Assembly (NCBI RefSeq): GCF_019431045.1
Contig: NZ_JAHXPT010000004.1
Location: forward strand, 248,001-312,000
Length of the DNA stretch: 64,000 bases
Source: Clostridium weizhouense
Lineage (GTDB): Bacteria > Bacillota > Clostridia > Clostridiales > Clostridiaceae
Reading direction: 5' to 3'
Part shown: positions 26,100 to 36,437 of the stretch, piece by piece
Layout of the letters: each line of letters starts with the position of its first letter
How positions within the stretch are numbered: the stretch's first letter is position 1
Notes under the pieces: model-generated
Database searches by the model: none
Told to the model about the DNA's origin: nothing
The model's input: the letters and a program-made list of their open reading frames with translations, nothing else
Program-made: the position numbers and the translations under genes

Positions 26100-26130
26100 A
26101 ATTCTCTAAGCACTTTTAATTTATATTTAT

Positions 26131-26156
26131 ATTATAACACAAATGTTCAGGTTTGT

Positions 26157-26159
<3 letters not shown>
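26131..26159 (-). promoter_or_regulatory. Promoter of the glycerol-3-phosphate dehydrogenase operon
   Basis: TAGACA (26159-26154), 17-bp spacer, TATAAT (26136-26131). The -35 box overlaps the last codons of glpK. Confidence 0.7.
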
Positions 26160-27656
<1,497 letters not shown>

Positions 27657-27695
27657 TTAATTCACCAATCCTCTCAAAATAATTATATAAAATAA

Positions 27696-27729
27696 AGCCA
27701 CACAAAACACAACTATGTTTTATGCAGCT
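27696..27729 (-). promoter_or_regulatory. glpK leader terminator, GlpP target
   Basis: On the minus strand AGCTGCATAAAACA (27729-27716) pairs with TGTTTTGTGTGGCT (27709-27696) through 14 positions including wobble pairs, loop TAGTTG, then TTATTTTAT. It lies between glpP and the glpK ribosome site. Confidence 0.75.
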
Positions 27730-27750
27730 ATTACTCTAATACACTTAAGC

Positions 27751-28308
27751 CTACATATTCCAAATTTCTTTTTTAGTTGTAGAAACGCAAGTTGCTCCCG
27801 AACTTAAGGCTAACATTACATCTTCTTTATCAGCAATCAATCCACCTGCAATAACTGGTTTATTTGATTGATCTGAAATAATTTTTATTACCTTAGGAAT
27901 AAGTCCAGGTAATATCTCTAGCGCATCACAATCTAACACTAAATGATTTTTTGCATTATTTAAAGCAATTGTATCAAATATAAATACTCTTTGTATCGCT
28001 ACTAATCCATAATTTTTAGCAGTTTTAACTACTTGAGGTTTTGTACTTATAATTCCATTAAATTTAGTTTCTTGTTTTATAAATCTTATTACAACTTCTT
28101 TATTTGTAAAACCTTCAACTAAATCAATATGTATTATACCTACCTTTCCTCTAGAAACTATCAATTCACTAATTTCCTTAATATTCATTACATCTCCAAA
28201 TAATACAAATATAATTTCAGCTGAGGAGTCTAATGCCAAATCTAATTGTTCTTTATTTTTTACTGCGGCTATGATAGGATTTTGTTCTAGTAAATTTCTA
28301 ATACTCAT
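27751..28308 (-). CDS. glpP: Glycerol-3-phosphate-responsive antiterminator
   Basis: GlpP binds nascent glp leader RNA when glycerol-3-phosphate is present and prevents termination. The 185-residue protein has the family order: NPIIAAVKNKEQLDLAL, EIIFVLFGDVMNIKEI, HIDLVEGFTNK, GIISTKPQVVKTAKNYGL, IQRVFIFDTIALN, LEILPGLIPKVI and PVIAGGLIADKEDV, ending ATCVSTTKKEIW. The fold is TIM-barrel-like. It has its own promoter with an AAACGTTT element, and is followed by the glpK leader, so it leads its own regulon. Confidence 0.95.
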   Translation of the reverse strand: MSIRNLLEQNPIIAAVKNKEQLDLALDSSAEIIFVLFGDVMNIKEISELIVSRGKVGIIHIDLVEGFTNKEVVIRFIKQETKFNGIISTKPQVVKTAKNYGLVAIQRVFIFDTIALNNAKNHLVLDCDALEILPGLIPKVIKIISDQSNKPVIAGGLIADKEDVMLALSSGATCVSTTKKEIWNM

Positions 28309-28320
28309 TGTCCACCCTCT

Positions 28321-28336
28321 ATTAAACGTTTTCTTT
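28321..28336 (-). promoter_or_regulatory. Candidate CcpA (cre) site in the glpP leader
   Basis: On the minus strand AAAGAAAACGTTTAAT resembles cre sites of the G-AAAA-n-GTTTT-C type described in clostridia. It lies just after the predicted start site, where CcpA could block transcription. Similarity only. Confidence 0.35.
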
Positions 28337-28347
28337 TTGTTGTTTTC

Positions 28348-28376
28348 ATTATTGCATATTTGTATAAACTTGTCAA
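28348..28376 (-). promoter_or_regulatory. glpP promoter
   Basis: TTGACA (28376-28371), 17-bp spacer, AATAAT (28353-28348). Between this promoter and the hom terminator (28377-28597) the sequence is AT-rich with two copies of ATTTTTAATAATCTTA and no gene. Confidence 0.7.
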
Positions 28377-28597
28377 CATTGTTAATTATTTAACGCTTAT
28401 AATCTTTATATTATATTAAAAATTCTGTTTAATATTAAGTATTATTTTATACTCTTTATATTATATTATAATTATTTTTAATAATCTTAGGGTTATTTTT
28501 AAACACTTCTTATTTTTTATATATTTAAATTTTATTTTTAATAATCTTATTTTTATCATCACTTTTGTAAAAAGCAGTACTTTTATATAACAAGAAA

Positions 28598-28627
28598 GAC
28601 CAATAATTCCCTATAGAATTATTGGCC
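28598..28627 (-). terminator. Terminator of hom
   Basis: On the minus strand GGCCAATAATTC pairs with GAATTATTGGTC (one G-U), 9 bases after the hom stop, followed by TTTCTTGTT. Confidence 0.75.
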
Positions 28628-28636
28628 ATTTTTATT

Positions 28637-29938
28637 CTAGTTTTTAAAATCTTCTATTCTGATTATATTATCTATATTATTCACACTTCTAAGACTTGAA
28701 ATTTCATTGCATGAATCATATATTTGTTTTTGACTAGTTGTATGTGTAACCAAAACTATTGTAACGTTCCCTTCCTCATTTTGATCTCCTTTTTGAATAA
28801 CTGATCTTAAGCTAACATTATATTTTCCAAGTATAGCAGTTATTTCTCCCAATACTCCTGGTTCATCTAATACTGATGCCCTTATATAGAATTTACTTTT
28901 AACTTCTTTTATATCAGCTATTTTTCTATCCCATAAATTATTTTTTACTACTGAATTATTATTTTCTAAATCTATATTACTTCTTAATATTGCAATAACA
29001 TCACTTACTACAGCACTCCCTGTTGGTAAATCTCCAGCACCTCTTCCATAGAACATTAAATCTCCAACAGCATTTCCTTTTACAAATACAGCATTAAATG
29101 AATCATATACATTTGCAAGTGGATGTTTTTTAGGAATCATTGTAGGATGAACTCTTAATTCTAGTTTTTCATTATTTTCTTTAACAATTGCAAGTAGCTT
29201 TATTACCATTTTAAATTCTTTAGCATAATCCATATCTATTGGCTTAATATTTGTAATTCCCTCTCTATACACATTATCTATATCTATTTTAGTTCCAAAT
29301 GCTAAAGATGATAATATCGCTAGTTTATATTGAGCATCATATCCTTCAATATCTGATGTTGGATCAGCTTCAGCATATCCCATATCCTGCGCTTCTTTTA
29401 GTGCCTCATCAAAGCCTAAACCTTCCGATTCCATTTTAGTTAATATATAATTTGTTGTTCCATTTACAATTCCATATAATTCTTTAATTTTATTTGCAGT
29501 TAAACTTTCATCTATACCATTTATTATTGGTATTCCACCTGCAACACTAGCTTCATATTTAAACATCAATCCGTTGCTATCTGCCTTTTCAAAAAGTTCA
29601 TCTCCATTTGTTGCAAGTAACATTTTATTTGCAGTAACTATATGCTTACCTTTATCCATACACTGAAGCATATATTCTCTAGCTGGCTCTATTCCTCCCA
29701 TCATTTCAAGAACTACTTTTATAGAATCATCATTTAATATTTCGTTAAAATCTGTAGTTATAAGTTCTTTTGAAACATCTATACCCCTAGGTTTATTTTT
29801 ATCTCTTACAAGGATTTTTGCTATTTCTACTTCATAGCCAGATCTTTTCATTATCTCTTCTTTATTAGAATTTAAAATCATACAAACACCACGACCAACA
29901 TTCCCCAATCCCAGTAGTGCTATTCTAACTTTCTTCAT
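28637..29938 (-). CDS. hom: Homoserine dehydrogenase
   Basis: Reduces aspartate semialdehyde to homoserine. VRIALLGLGNVGRGVCMIL binds NAD(P); VTANKMLLATNGDELFE, YEASVAGGIPIINGI, LYGIVNGTTNYILTKM and AQDMGYAEADPTSDIEGYDAQYK are the family signatures, with the catalytic Lys and Asp in the last. DLMFYGRGAGDLPTGSAVVSDVI closes the substrate site. A C-terminal ACT domain (YIRASVLDEPGVLGEITAIL, about 350-430) is expected to sense threonine. 433 residues. GGGGGAATCTAAA precedes the ATG. It is monocistronic here; thrB and thrC are not in the window. Confidence 0.96.
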   Translation of the reverse strand: MKKVRIALLGLGNVGRGVCMILNSNKEEIMKRSGYEVEIAKILVRDKNKPRGIDVSKELITTDFNEILNDDSIKVVLEMMGGIEPAREYMLQCMDKGKHIVTANKMLLATNGDELFEKADSNGLMFKYEASVAGGIPIINGIDESLTANKIKELYGIVNGTTNYILTKMESEGLGFDEALKEAQDMGYAEADPTSDIEGYDAQYKLAILSSLAFGTKIDIDNVYREGITNIKPIDMDYAKEFKMVIKLLAIVKENNEKLELRVHPTMIPKKHPLANVYDSFNAVFVKGNAVGDLMFYGRGAGDLPTGSAVVSDVIAILRSNIDLENNNSVVKNNLWDRKIADIKEVKSKFYIRASVLDEPGVLGEITAILGKYNVSLRSVIQKGDQNEEGNVTIVLVTHTTSQKQIYDSCNEISSLRSVNNIDNIIRIEDFKN

Positions 29939-30112
29939 TTTAGATTCCCCCTCTTTATGTATAAATATTGTATTATTTCATTATAATGTTTATATATATC
30001 TTTTTCCACACTATTTCTAACTTTTTATTAAATATTATTATTTGTATATTTAAAATAATTATAACTATATATACTGAAGAATATATAGTATAGTTTAGTT
30101 GATTGTAAAAAT

Positions 30113-30154
30113 GGACTATTCCAAATAAAACTTATTTATATATTTGAAATAGCC
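30113..30154 (-). terminator. Terminator hairpin after the NifX-like gene (GGACTA family)
   Basis: On the minus strand GGCTATTTCAAAT pairs with ATTTGGAATAGTCC (one bulge and one G-U), followed by ATTTTTAC. It is related to the hairpins at 3431 and 7058. Confidence 0.6.
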
Positions 30155-30196
30155 TTACATTTATAGATTTATTTTAACTATTATCTACCTCTTAAA

Positions 30197-30565
30197 CTAA
30201 TGTGAACATCCATCATGATTACATGTATGATTTGAAGAAAATTCTACTAATTCTGATTTTATTAATGCCTCTATATTTACTTGAATAGTACCTTCAATAG
30301 CCTTATATACTTTAATTTCCATAGAATTCAATTTAGTTATAGCACCTTGACCTATTCCACCAACAACTACTGCATCAACTATTTCCCCTGATAAAGCCTT
30401 CATTGGTTGACATTTGCCATGCTCATGTCCTAAATCTCCATTGTTTAAAACTTTAATTTCTTCAGTATCTGTATCACATACTATAAATAATGGTGCTGTT
30501 CCAAAATGTCCATACGGAATACTATTAACACCCTCATTTGATCTTACTGGAAAACATACTTTCAT
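30197..30565 (-). CDS. NifB/NifX-type iron-molybdenum cofactor-binding family protein
   Basis: Small RNase H-like protein of 122 residues of the dinitrogenase FeMo-cofactor family. MKVCFPVRSNEGVNSIPYGHFGTAPLFIV, then VDAVVVGGIGQGAITKLN, and a Cys/His-rich end HTCNHDGCSH. Such proteins act as carriers of metal clusters or cofactors; members without nif genes are common in anaerobes. No nif gene is nearby, so a nitrogenase role is unlikely. AAGGAGG precedes the ATG. It is a one-gene unit next to the Crp/Fnr gene. Confidence 0.85.
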   Translation of the reverse strand: MKVCFPVRSNEGVNSIPYGHFGTAPLFIVCDTDTEEIKVLNNGDLGHEHGKCQPMKALSGEIVDAVVVGGIGQGAITKLNSMEIKVYKAIEGTIQVNIEALIKSELVEFSSNHTCNHDGCSH

Positions 30566-30842
30566 CTTTTAAATCCTCCTTAAAACTTTCTTTTATAAGT
30601 GCATTTTATATTTACAACATATATACATTTACATTTTCTATATCATATTTTAGATAAATATATAATAAATTATTATTAATTATTTTTTCTAAACATCTTA
30701 ATTAATTGCTTAATTAAAATTCTAATGCTTTATCAAAAACTTTTCAAGTTCTATTGTTTTTATATTGTAATTAAATATTAATATTTTAATTTAATAAAGA
30801 ACTTATGTTAATTTTTATAATTCCCTAGTTAAAGTTAAACTT

Positions 30843-31523
30843 TTACAAAAGCTCTTCTAAAGGTTTTATTATTTGTATTTTTCCTCTTTCTAACTTTATA
30901 TATCCTCTTTTTTCTATACTTTTTAACTTTCTGCTAACAACTTCTCTTACCGAATCAATTTCGAAAGCCAATTCACTGTGCGTTGTATATAGTATATTAC
31001 TTTTTTTACTAATTAATAATTTAATCAGCCTTGTTTCTAATGATTCATGAACTCTCTCTTCTTTATTAGATACTATAATATTAAATTTTCTATATAAGTC
31101 TCTATACATATATGATAAAAATCCATTATTATTTAAAAAATATTTTTTCATAGTTTCTACTGGAATTATATACACTAATGAATCTTGAATAGCTTCTCCT
31201 ATTATATTTAAAGATTCAAATTTTAATAAACAGCTTAATGCTTCATGACATAACTCTCCTTCTTTTATATTATAAAGATTAGTTTCTTCTCCCTCTTCAT
31301 TAATCTTTTGAATCTTAATTGTTCCTTTTATTACGAATAAAACTCCTGTACATCCTTCTTTTGCAGATGATATATACTCATCTGCATATATAACTTTTAA
31401 AATTCCATGTTCAGTCACAACATTATTATTTTCTTGATTTATTTTTTTTAATATTGGGTAAATATTATACAATTCATCTATAAATTCCATTTTATTTTCT
31501 AATATATTCTTATTATATGTCAT
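30843..31523 (-). CDS. Crp/Fnr family transcriptional regulator
   Basis: 226 residues: an N-terminal cyclic-nucleotide-type beta barrel (about 30-115, VLFVIKGTIKIQKINEEGEET) and a C-terminal winged helix (about 160-220, LAFEIDSVREVVSRKLKSIEKRGYIKLERG). The region GELCHEALSCLL has two cysteines six residues apart that could be a redox or sulfur sensor, but there is no full FNR iron-sulfur motif. GGAGGGAAATAA precedes the ATG. The gene is directly downstream of the CoA-disulfide reductase fusion gene, which it may control. Confidence 0.88.
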   Translation of the reverse strand: MTYNKNILENKMEFIDELYNIYPILKKINQENNNVVTEHGILKVIYADEYISSAKEGCTGVLFVIKGTIKIQKINEEGEETNLYNIKEGELCHEALSCLLKFESLNIIGEAIQDSLVYIIPVETMKKYFLNNNGFLSYMYRDLYRKFNIIVSNKEERVHESLETRLIKLLISKKSNILYTTHSELAFEIDSVREVVSRKLKSIEKRGYIKLERGKIQIIKPLEELL

Positions 31524-31677
31524 TTATTTCCCTCCAAATATATATTTAAAATTACTATCTAGTGAATAAATTTACAATATCATTCTTTTATTATAATATA
31601 ATAAATATAGATAAAAAAATATAAAGATAATACTAATAAAAAACTTATATAAATAAAAATTTCTATATTATATTTTT

Positions 31678-31726
31678 AAAAGACAGTAGATAATTTTGTT
31701 ATACACTAAATTATCTACTGTCTTTT
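31678..31726 (-). terminator. Terminator of the CoA-disulfide reductase fusion gene
   Basis: AAAAGACAGTAGATAATTT and its complement form the stem, 48 bases after the stop, with TTTTAAAAATAT on the minus strand. Confidence 0.8.
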
Positions 31727-31773
31727 ATATAAATATTTTAAGATTTATATTAATGAACAAACTTTATTAAAAG

Positions 31774-34251
31774 TTATATAAATAAATTTAATCCTGAATC
31801 CTCAGTAGCACCTAAATAAGATGCAACACCTCCTAATTCAACTCCATCAATAAATTCTTCTTTTTTTATTCCCATCAAATCCATACTCATAGAACATGCA
31901 ACAACATTAACTCCCATTTTAATTGCATTAATTATTAAAGTTTCTAAATCATCAACATTGTGCTTTTTCATTATTTGTTTTATCATTGCAGGCCCCATTC
32001 CCATCATATTCATTTGAGATAATGGTAATTTCCCAGGGTGTCCAGGCAACATGAAATCAAACATCTTTTCCATAGAATCCTTACTAACTCTAGGTTTATT
32101 TTTCTTTTTTAATACATTAAGCCCCCAAAATGTGAAGAACATTGTAACCTTTTTCCCCATAGACGCTGCCCCTGTTGCTATAATAAATGAAGCTATTGCT
32201 TTATCTAAATCTCCACTAAACACTACTAATGTTGCTCCATTTTTATCTGAAGATACTTTCAAAGTTTTATTTTCCTCATTCACACCTTTTTTTATATAAG
32301 CCACAAAAGCTTTACCTTTAGTATCAAATTCAGATTTTAACAAAGCATTTCCTGTATTATCACACCAAGATTTTATATCCTTACTAAATCCAGGGTCACT
32401 AGCTTTTACTTCTAATACTTCACCCTCATTCATTTTATTTACTTCTTCAAAAACCCTTTTTATTGGTCCTGGACATTGAAGACCACAGGCATTTAATGTA
32501 ACATGAGCATTTATCTCAGTTATATCTAAATCTTCTAGTTTCATAGCTGCTACTTCATCCTTTACTTCTTTAATCTTTTTATATTGATTAGAAATGCTTT
32601 CTTCTGCTCTCTTTACATATAAATATGTCTTTATTCCCCCATCTATATTAGTACACTTTATTCCGTTTTGTTCTAATATTCTACATGCAACATATCCTCT
32701 TAATCCTACTTGGCAAGTAACATATATATCTTTTTCTTTAGGAATTTCACTTAATCTATCTCTTAAACTTTTTAAAGAAATATGCATAGAATTATCTAAA
32801 GTTCCTGTTACTAATTCAAAATCTTCTCTTACATCTAAAATTATAGATTCTTTTTTATTCAATTTATCAATTTCATGCCATTGAATTGTTTTTACATTTC
32901 CTTCTATAATATTTGATGCATAATATCCTAACATATTAACTGGATCTTTAGCTGAATTATATGGTGGCGCATAGCAAGCTTCAACATCTTGTAAATCAAA
33001 AACTGTAAGTCCTGCTTTAATTGCAGTTGCAATTATATCTATACGTTTTTCAACCCCGTCCATTCCAACAGCTTGTGCTCCAAATATTTTACCATCTTTA
33101 GCATCAAATAACATTTTAATAGCTATAGGAAAAGCTCCTGGATAATATCCTGCATGAGAACCTGGATGAATATGAATAGCTTTAAAATCTATACCTAACG
33201 TTTTTAATACCTTTTCATTGTTCCCAGTTGATGCCACCGTATAATCAAATACCTTTGCAACTGATGATCCAAGAGTACCTTTATATTCAATATTTTTCCC
33301 ACATATATTATCTGCTACTATTCTACCTTGTCTATTAGCTGGCCAAGCTAATGGAATTAATGTTGGCTTTTTATTTACAAAATCTATTACCTGAACTGCA
33401 TCGCCTAATGCATAAATGTTTGGATCCGAAGTTTGCATATATTTATTAACTATAATAGCTTCTCTATCATTTAATTGAATATTAGCTTCTTTTGCTATTA
33501 ATGTTTCTGGTTTAACTCCAATTGATAATATAATAATGTCTGTCTCTACTTCTTTTCCACTCTTTAGCTTTATCTTTATTCCATTATTTTCAAATGATGT
33601 TACTGCATCTTTTAAAATTAATTCAACATTTTTATCTATTAAATGTTGATGAATTATACTTGCCATTTCTATATCAATTGGTCCCATGACTTGATCACTT
33701 GCTTCTATTAATGTAACATCTATTCCTATATCATGTAGATTTTCAGCCATTTCGATGCCTATAAATCCTCCCCCTATTATAGTTGCATGTTTAGGTTTAG
33801 AATTATCAATATAATCTTTAATCTTATCCATATCATTCATATTTCTAAGTGTAAATAGATTGTTACTATCATTTATTCCTGGTATCGGAGGTTTTATTGG
33901 ATTAGCTCCAGGAGATAAAACTAAAACATCATAATTTTCTTCATATATTTCTTGTGTTTTATGATTCTTAATAGTAACCTTTTTATTTTCTTTATTTATT
34001 TTTATTACTTCACTTAAATTTCGTATATCTAAATTAAATTTTTTTGACATTTCTTCTACTGTTTGAACAATTAACTGATCTCTATCATTAATTGTTTCCC
34101 CTATATAATATGGAAGACCACAATTAGCAAAAGATATATATTCTCCCTTTTCTACCATAATTATCTCTAATTTTTCATCTAACCTTCTTAATCTAGCTGC
34201 TGTAGATGCGCCTCCAGCAACACCTCCAACAATAATAACTTTTTTAGCCAT
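31774..34251 (-). CDS. CoA-disulfide reductase / rhodanese / TusA / DsrE fusion protein
   Basis: One 825-residue protein with four domains. Residues 1-445: flavin disulfide reductase, with VIIVGGVAGGASTAARLRRL (FAD) and SFANCGLPYYIG, whose Cys44 matches the active Cys of CoA-disulfide reductases. Residues about 460-545: rhodanese, with the active loop CQVGLRGY. Residues about 585-655: TusA/SirA, with LNACGLQCPGPI (CPGP). Residues about 665-825: DsrE/DsrF-like (ATLVVFSGDLDKAIASFIIA) ending near VNVVACSMSMDLMG. The set suggests passage of sulfane sulfur between active-site cysteines, with NAD(P)H-dependent reduction. AAGGAGAGAATAAT precedes the ATG; the Crp/Fnr gene lies downstream. Confidence 0.92.
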   Translation of the reverse strand: MAKKVIIVGGVAGGASTAARLRRLDEKLEIIMVEKGEYISFANCGLPYYIGETINDRDQLIVQTVEEMSKKFNLDIRNLSEVIKINKENKKVTIKNHKTQEIYEENYDVLVLSPGANPIKPPIPGINDSNNLFTLRNMNDMDKIKDYIDNSKPKHATIIGGGFIGIEMAENLHDIGIDVTLIEASDQVMGPIDIEMASIIHQHLIDKNVELILKDAVTSFENNGIKIKLKSGKEVETDIIILSIGVKPETLIAKEANIQLNDREAIIVNKYMQTSDPNIYALGDAVQVIDFVNKKPTLIPLAWPANRQGRIVADNICGKNIEYKGTLGSSVAKVFDYTVASTGNNEKVLKTLGIDFKAIHIHPGSHAGYYPGAFPIAIKMLFDAKDGKIFGAQAVGMDGVEKRIDIIATAIKAGLTVFDLQDVEACYAPPYNSAKDPVNMLGYYASNIIEGNVKTIQWHEIDKLNKKESIILDVREDFELVTGTLDNSMHISLKSLRDRLSEIPKEKDIYVTCQVGLRGYVACRILEQNGIKCTNIDGGIKTYLYVKRAEESISNQYKKIKEVKDEVAAMKLEDLDITEINAHVTLNACGLQCPGPIKRVFEEVNKMNEGEVLEVKASDPGFSKDIKSWCDNTGNALLKSEFDTKGKAFVAYIKKGVNEENKTLKVSSDKNGATLVVFSGDLDKAIASFIIATGAASMGKKVTMFFTFWGLNVLKKKNKPRVSKDSMEKMFDFMLPGHPGKLPLSQMNMMGMGPAMIKQIMKKHNVDDLETLIINAIKMGVNVVACSMSMDLMGIKKEEFIDGVELGGVASYLGATEDSGLNLFI

Positions 34252-34410
34252 ATTATTCTCTCCTTATTATAATTTATTTCTTAAAATAATAAATCTAATA
34301 GTATAATCTGCTTAAATTAAAATTAATATTACAAAAAATATTCTAAATATCTTAATTAATTATTAAAAACTATTGTTTATTTTAGTTTATTTAATAAAAG
34401 AATTTTTTTC

Positions 34411-34425
34411 TGTAACTTTATCACA
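34411..34425. promoter_or_regulatory. Candidate Crp/Fnr-type operator upstream of the fusion gene
   Basis: TGTAACTTTATCACA is a near-palindrome with half-sites TGTAA and TCACA (reverse strand TGTGA-n5-TTACA). The spacing is one base shorter than the usual TGTGA-n6-TCACA, so it is a weak call. Confidence 0.3.
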
Positions 34426-34521
34426 TATCCATCATCTTCATATATCTATTTTTTTATTAATATAATATCTAAAATAATTTATAAATAAGAATTTTAAAAT
34501 AAAGACTATATTTTAAAATAG

Positions 34522-34575
34522 TGTTGATATTATAATAAATTCCTATGTCCATTAGCTTTATCTATAATATCAACA
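34522..34575 (-). repeat. Long stem-loop in the 34252-34661 gap
   Basis: TGTTGATATTATA and its exact complement form a 13-bp outer stem with an inner ATAAA/TTTAT step and a loop GCTAATGGACATAGGAA on the minus strand. It lies between the DUF1846 terminator and the fusion gene, about 270 bases before that start. Not a typical terminator. Confidence 0.55.
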
Positions 34576-34599
34576 TACACTTAAAACATAGCTAAAATA

Positions 34600-34644
34600 A
34601 AACGAGATAATATATCTTTTTATTAAAAGTATATTATCTCGTTT
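34600..34644 (-). terminator. Terminator of the DUF1846 gene
   Basis: AAACGAGATAATATA and TATATTATCTCGTTT flank an inner CTTTT/AAAAG stem; it lies 18 bases after the stop. Confidence 0.85.
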
Positions 34645-34661
34645 AAGTTATTCAATTATTT

Positions 34662-36170
34662 TTAATTATTGTAATAAAGACTTTCTGATGGATAATTTGG
34701 ATCTGATGTTACTTCTATACCTAATTTACCAAAGGTTAATTCATCAGCTCTTGAAAGGATTGTTGTTGAATGTGCTTGACATCCTTTTAATAAAGCTAAT
34801 TTTTCCATTGCAACTCCTGCTGTTGGATTTGTTGCTGCCGAAATACTTAATGCTGTAAGAACTTCTTCTAAACTAAGAGAAGTATTTCTTTCCTTAAATG
34901 TTTTAGCTTTAAGACTAATTATTGGTTCAAGAATAACTGGTGAAATTAAATAAATATCATCTGAAATATTTGCTAAATATTTTATAGCATTTATTGTAAC
35001 AGCTGCTGCTCCATCCATTAAATCTGAAGTTTTTCCTGTTAAGATAGTTCCATCTTTAAGTTCTAATGCTACTGCTGGACATATATCATTAGAATCAGCT
35101 TTTTCTTTTAATTTTAAAGATTTTTCTCTTGCTGGAGTAACTACTTCTCTATCCGTTTCTTTAAGATTTAATTCTTCCATTATTAATTTAGATCTATCAA
35201 ATGTTTCTTTATCAACATATCCTTTTTTATATTCGCATCCAGTTTTAAAATATCTTCTTATTATTTCTTGCTTAGAGGCATCCTTAACTACATCATCGTT
35301 AACTATTCCAAAACCAACTCTATTTACACCCATATCTGTTGGTGATTTGTAAACTGATTCTTTACCTGTTATTTTTTCTATTATTCTTTTTAATACTGGG
35401 AAAGTTTCAATATCTCTATTATAGTTAACAGTAACTTTATTATATGCATCCATATGGAATGAATCTAACATATTAACATCTTTTAAATCAACTGTAGCTG
35501 CTTCATATGCAATATTTAGTGGATGTTTTAATGGAACATTCCATACAGGGAAAGTTTCAAATTTTGAATATCCTGCAGCATTTCCTCTTTTAGATTCATG
35601 ATATAACTGACTTAAACACGTAGCAAGCTTTCCACTTCCAGGTCCTGGTGCTGTAACTACCACTATTGGTTTAGTAGTTTCTATGTAAGGATTTTTACCA
35701 TATCCTTCTTCACTAACTATTGTATCTACATCAGTAGGATATCCCTTAGTTGCTCTATGTTTATATACTTTAATGCCTCTTCTTTCTAGCTTGTTTATAA
35801 ATACTGTAGTTGCTGGTTGTCCATCATATCTAGTTATAACTACACTATTAACTTCTAAATCATAAGCTCTTAAATCATCAATAAGTCTTAGTACATCCAT
35901 ATCATATGTAATACCAAAATCGCCTCTTATTTTGTTTCTTTCTATATCCCCTGCGTAAACACATATTACAACTTCTACTTTCTCTCTAAGTTTATGTAAT
36001 AATTTAATTTTCGCATTTTCATCAAATCCCGGAAGCACTCTCATTGCATGTCTATCATTAAAAAGTTTTCCACCAAACTCTAAATATAATTTGTCATAAT
36101 CATTAACTCTTTCTAATATATACTTCGATTGTTCTTCTAAATATTTTATATGATCAAATCCTGTTTCCAT
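34662..36170 (-). CDS. DUF1846 domain-containing protein
   Basis: Cytoplasmic protein of 502 residues, the full length of this family, found in most Firmicutes. It contains [68 protein letters not shown] (a P-loop-like turn), [23 protein letters not shown] and [23 protein letters not shown]. Structural homologues suggest a nucleotide-binding fold, but the reaction is not established. A GTG at 36182 overlaps the ribosome site GTGAGG, so the ATG at 36170 is the start. Monocistronic. Confidence 0.88.
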   Translation of the reverse strand: METGFDHIKYLEEQSKYILERVNDYDKLYLEFGGKLFNDRHAMRVLPGFDENAKIKLLHKLREKVEVVICVYAGDIERNKIRGDFGITYDMDVLRLIDDLRAYDLEVNSVVITRYDGQPATTVFINKLERRGIKVYKHRATKGYPTDVDTIVSEEGYGKNPYIETTKPIVVVTAPGPGSGKLATCLSQLYHESKRGNAAGYSKFETFPVWNVPLKHPLNIAYEAATVDLKDVNMLDSFHMDAYNKVTVNYNRDIETFPVLKRIIEKITGKESVYKSPTDMGVNRVGFGIVNDDVVKDASKQEIIRRYFKTGCEYKKGYVDKETFDRSKLIMEELNLKETDREVVTPAREKSLKLKEKADSNDICPAVALELKDGTILTGKTSDLMDGAAAVTINAIKYLANISDDIYLISPVILEPIISLKAKTFKERNTSLSLEEVLTALSISAATNPTAGVAMEKLALLKGCQAHSTTILSRADELTFGKLGIEVTSDPNYPSESLYYNN

Positions 36171-36213
36171 ATTATACCTCACTCGCTTTTTCTTTGTAAA
36201 AATTCATTATTAT

Positions 36214-36242
36214 ATTATTACACAAAGTATCATTATTGTAAA
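36214..36242 (-). promoter_or_regulatory. Promoter of the DUF1846 gene
   Basis: TTTACA (36242-36237), 17-bp spacer, AATAAT (36219-36214), about 40 bases before the ATG. Confidence 0.55.
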
Positions 36243-36393
36243 TTATCTATTTTAAATAAATTTAATAATAAAATCCATTTATATTTAACAATTATTCTAT
36301 TACTTAAATATAAAACATTTTCATAACAAATATTAAATTAAAGTATTTTTTATCAAAATAGATGATACTAATAAAAATATGTTTTAAAATAAG

Positions 36394-36434
36394 TATGGAT
36401 ATTTGAAATTAAATTTAATATTCAAATATCCATA
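36394..36434 (-). terminator. Terminator of the MBOAT/SGNH operon
   Basis: TATGGATATTTGAA (36394-36407) and its exact complement (36421-36434), just past the SGNH gene stop; only a weak T-run follows. Confidence 0.65.
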
Positions 36435-36437
36435 AAT

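Noticed and set aside
28470..28550. Two copies of ATTTTTAATAATCTTA as a mobile element or operator
   Set aside because: Short AT-only direct repeats are expected by chance in this base composition.
30197..30565. A nitrogen fixation gene
   Set aside because: No nif structural or assembly gene is in the window, and orphan NifX-like proteins are common in anaerobes.
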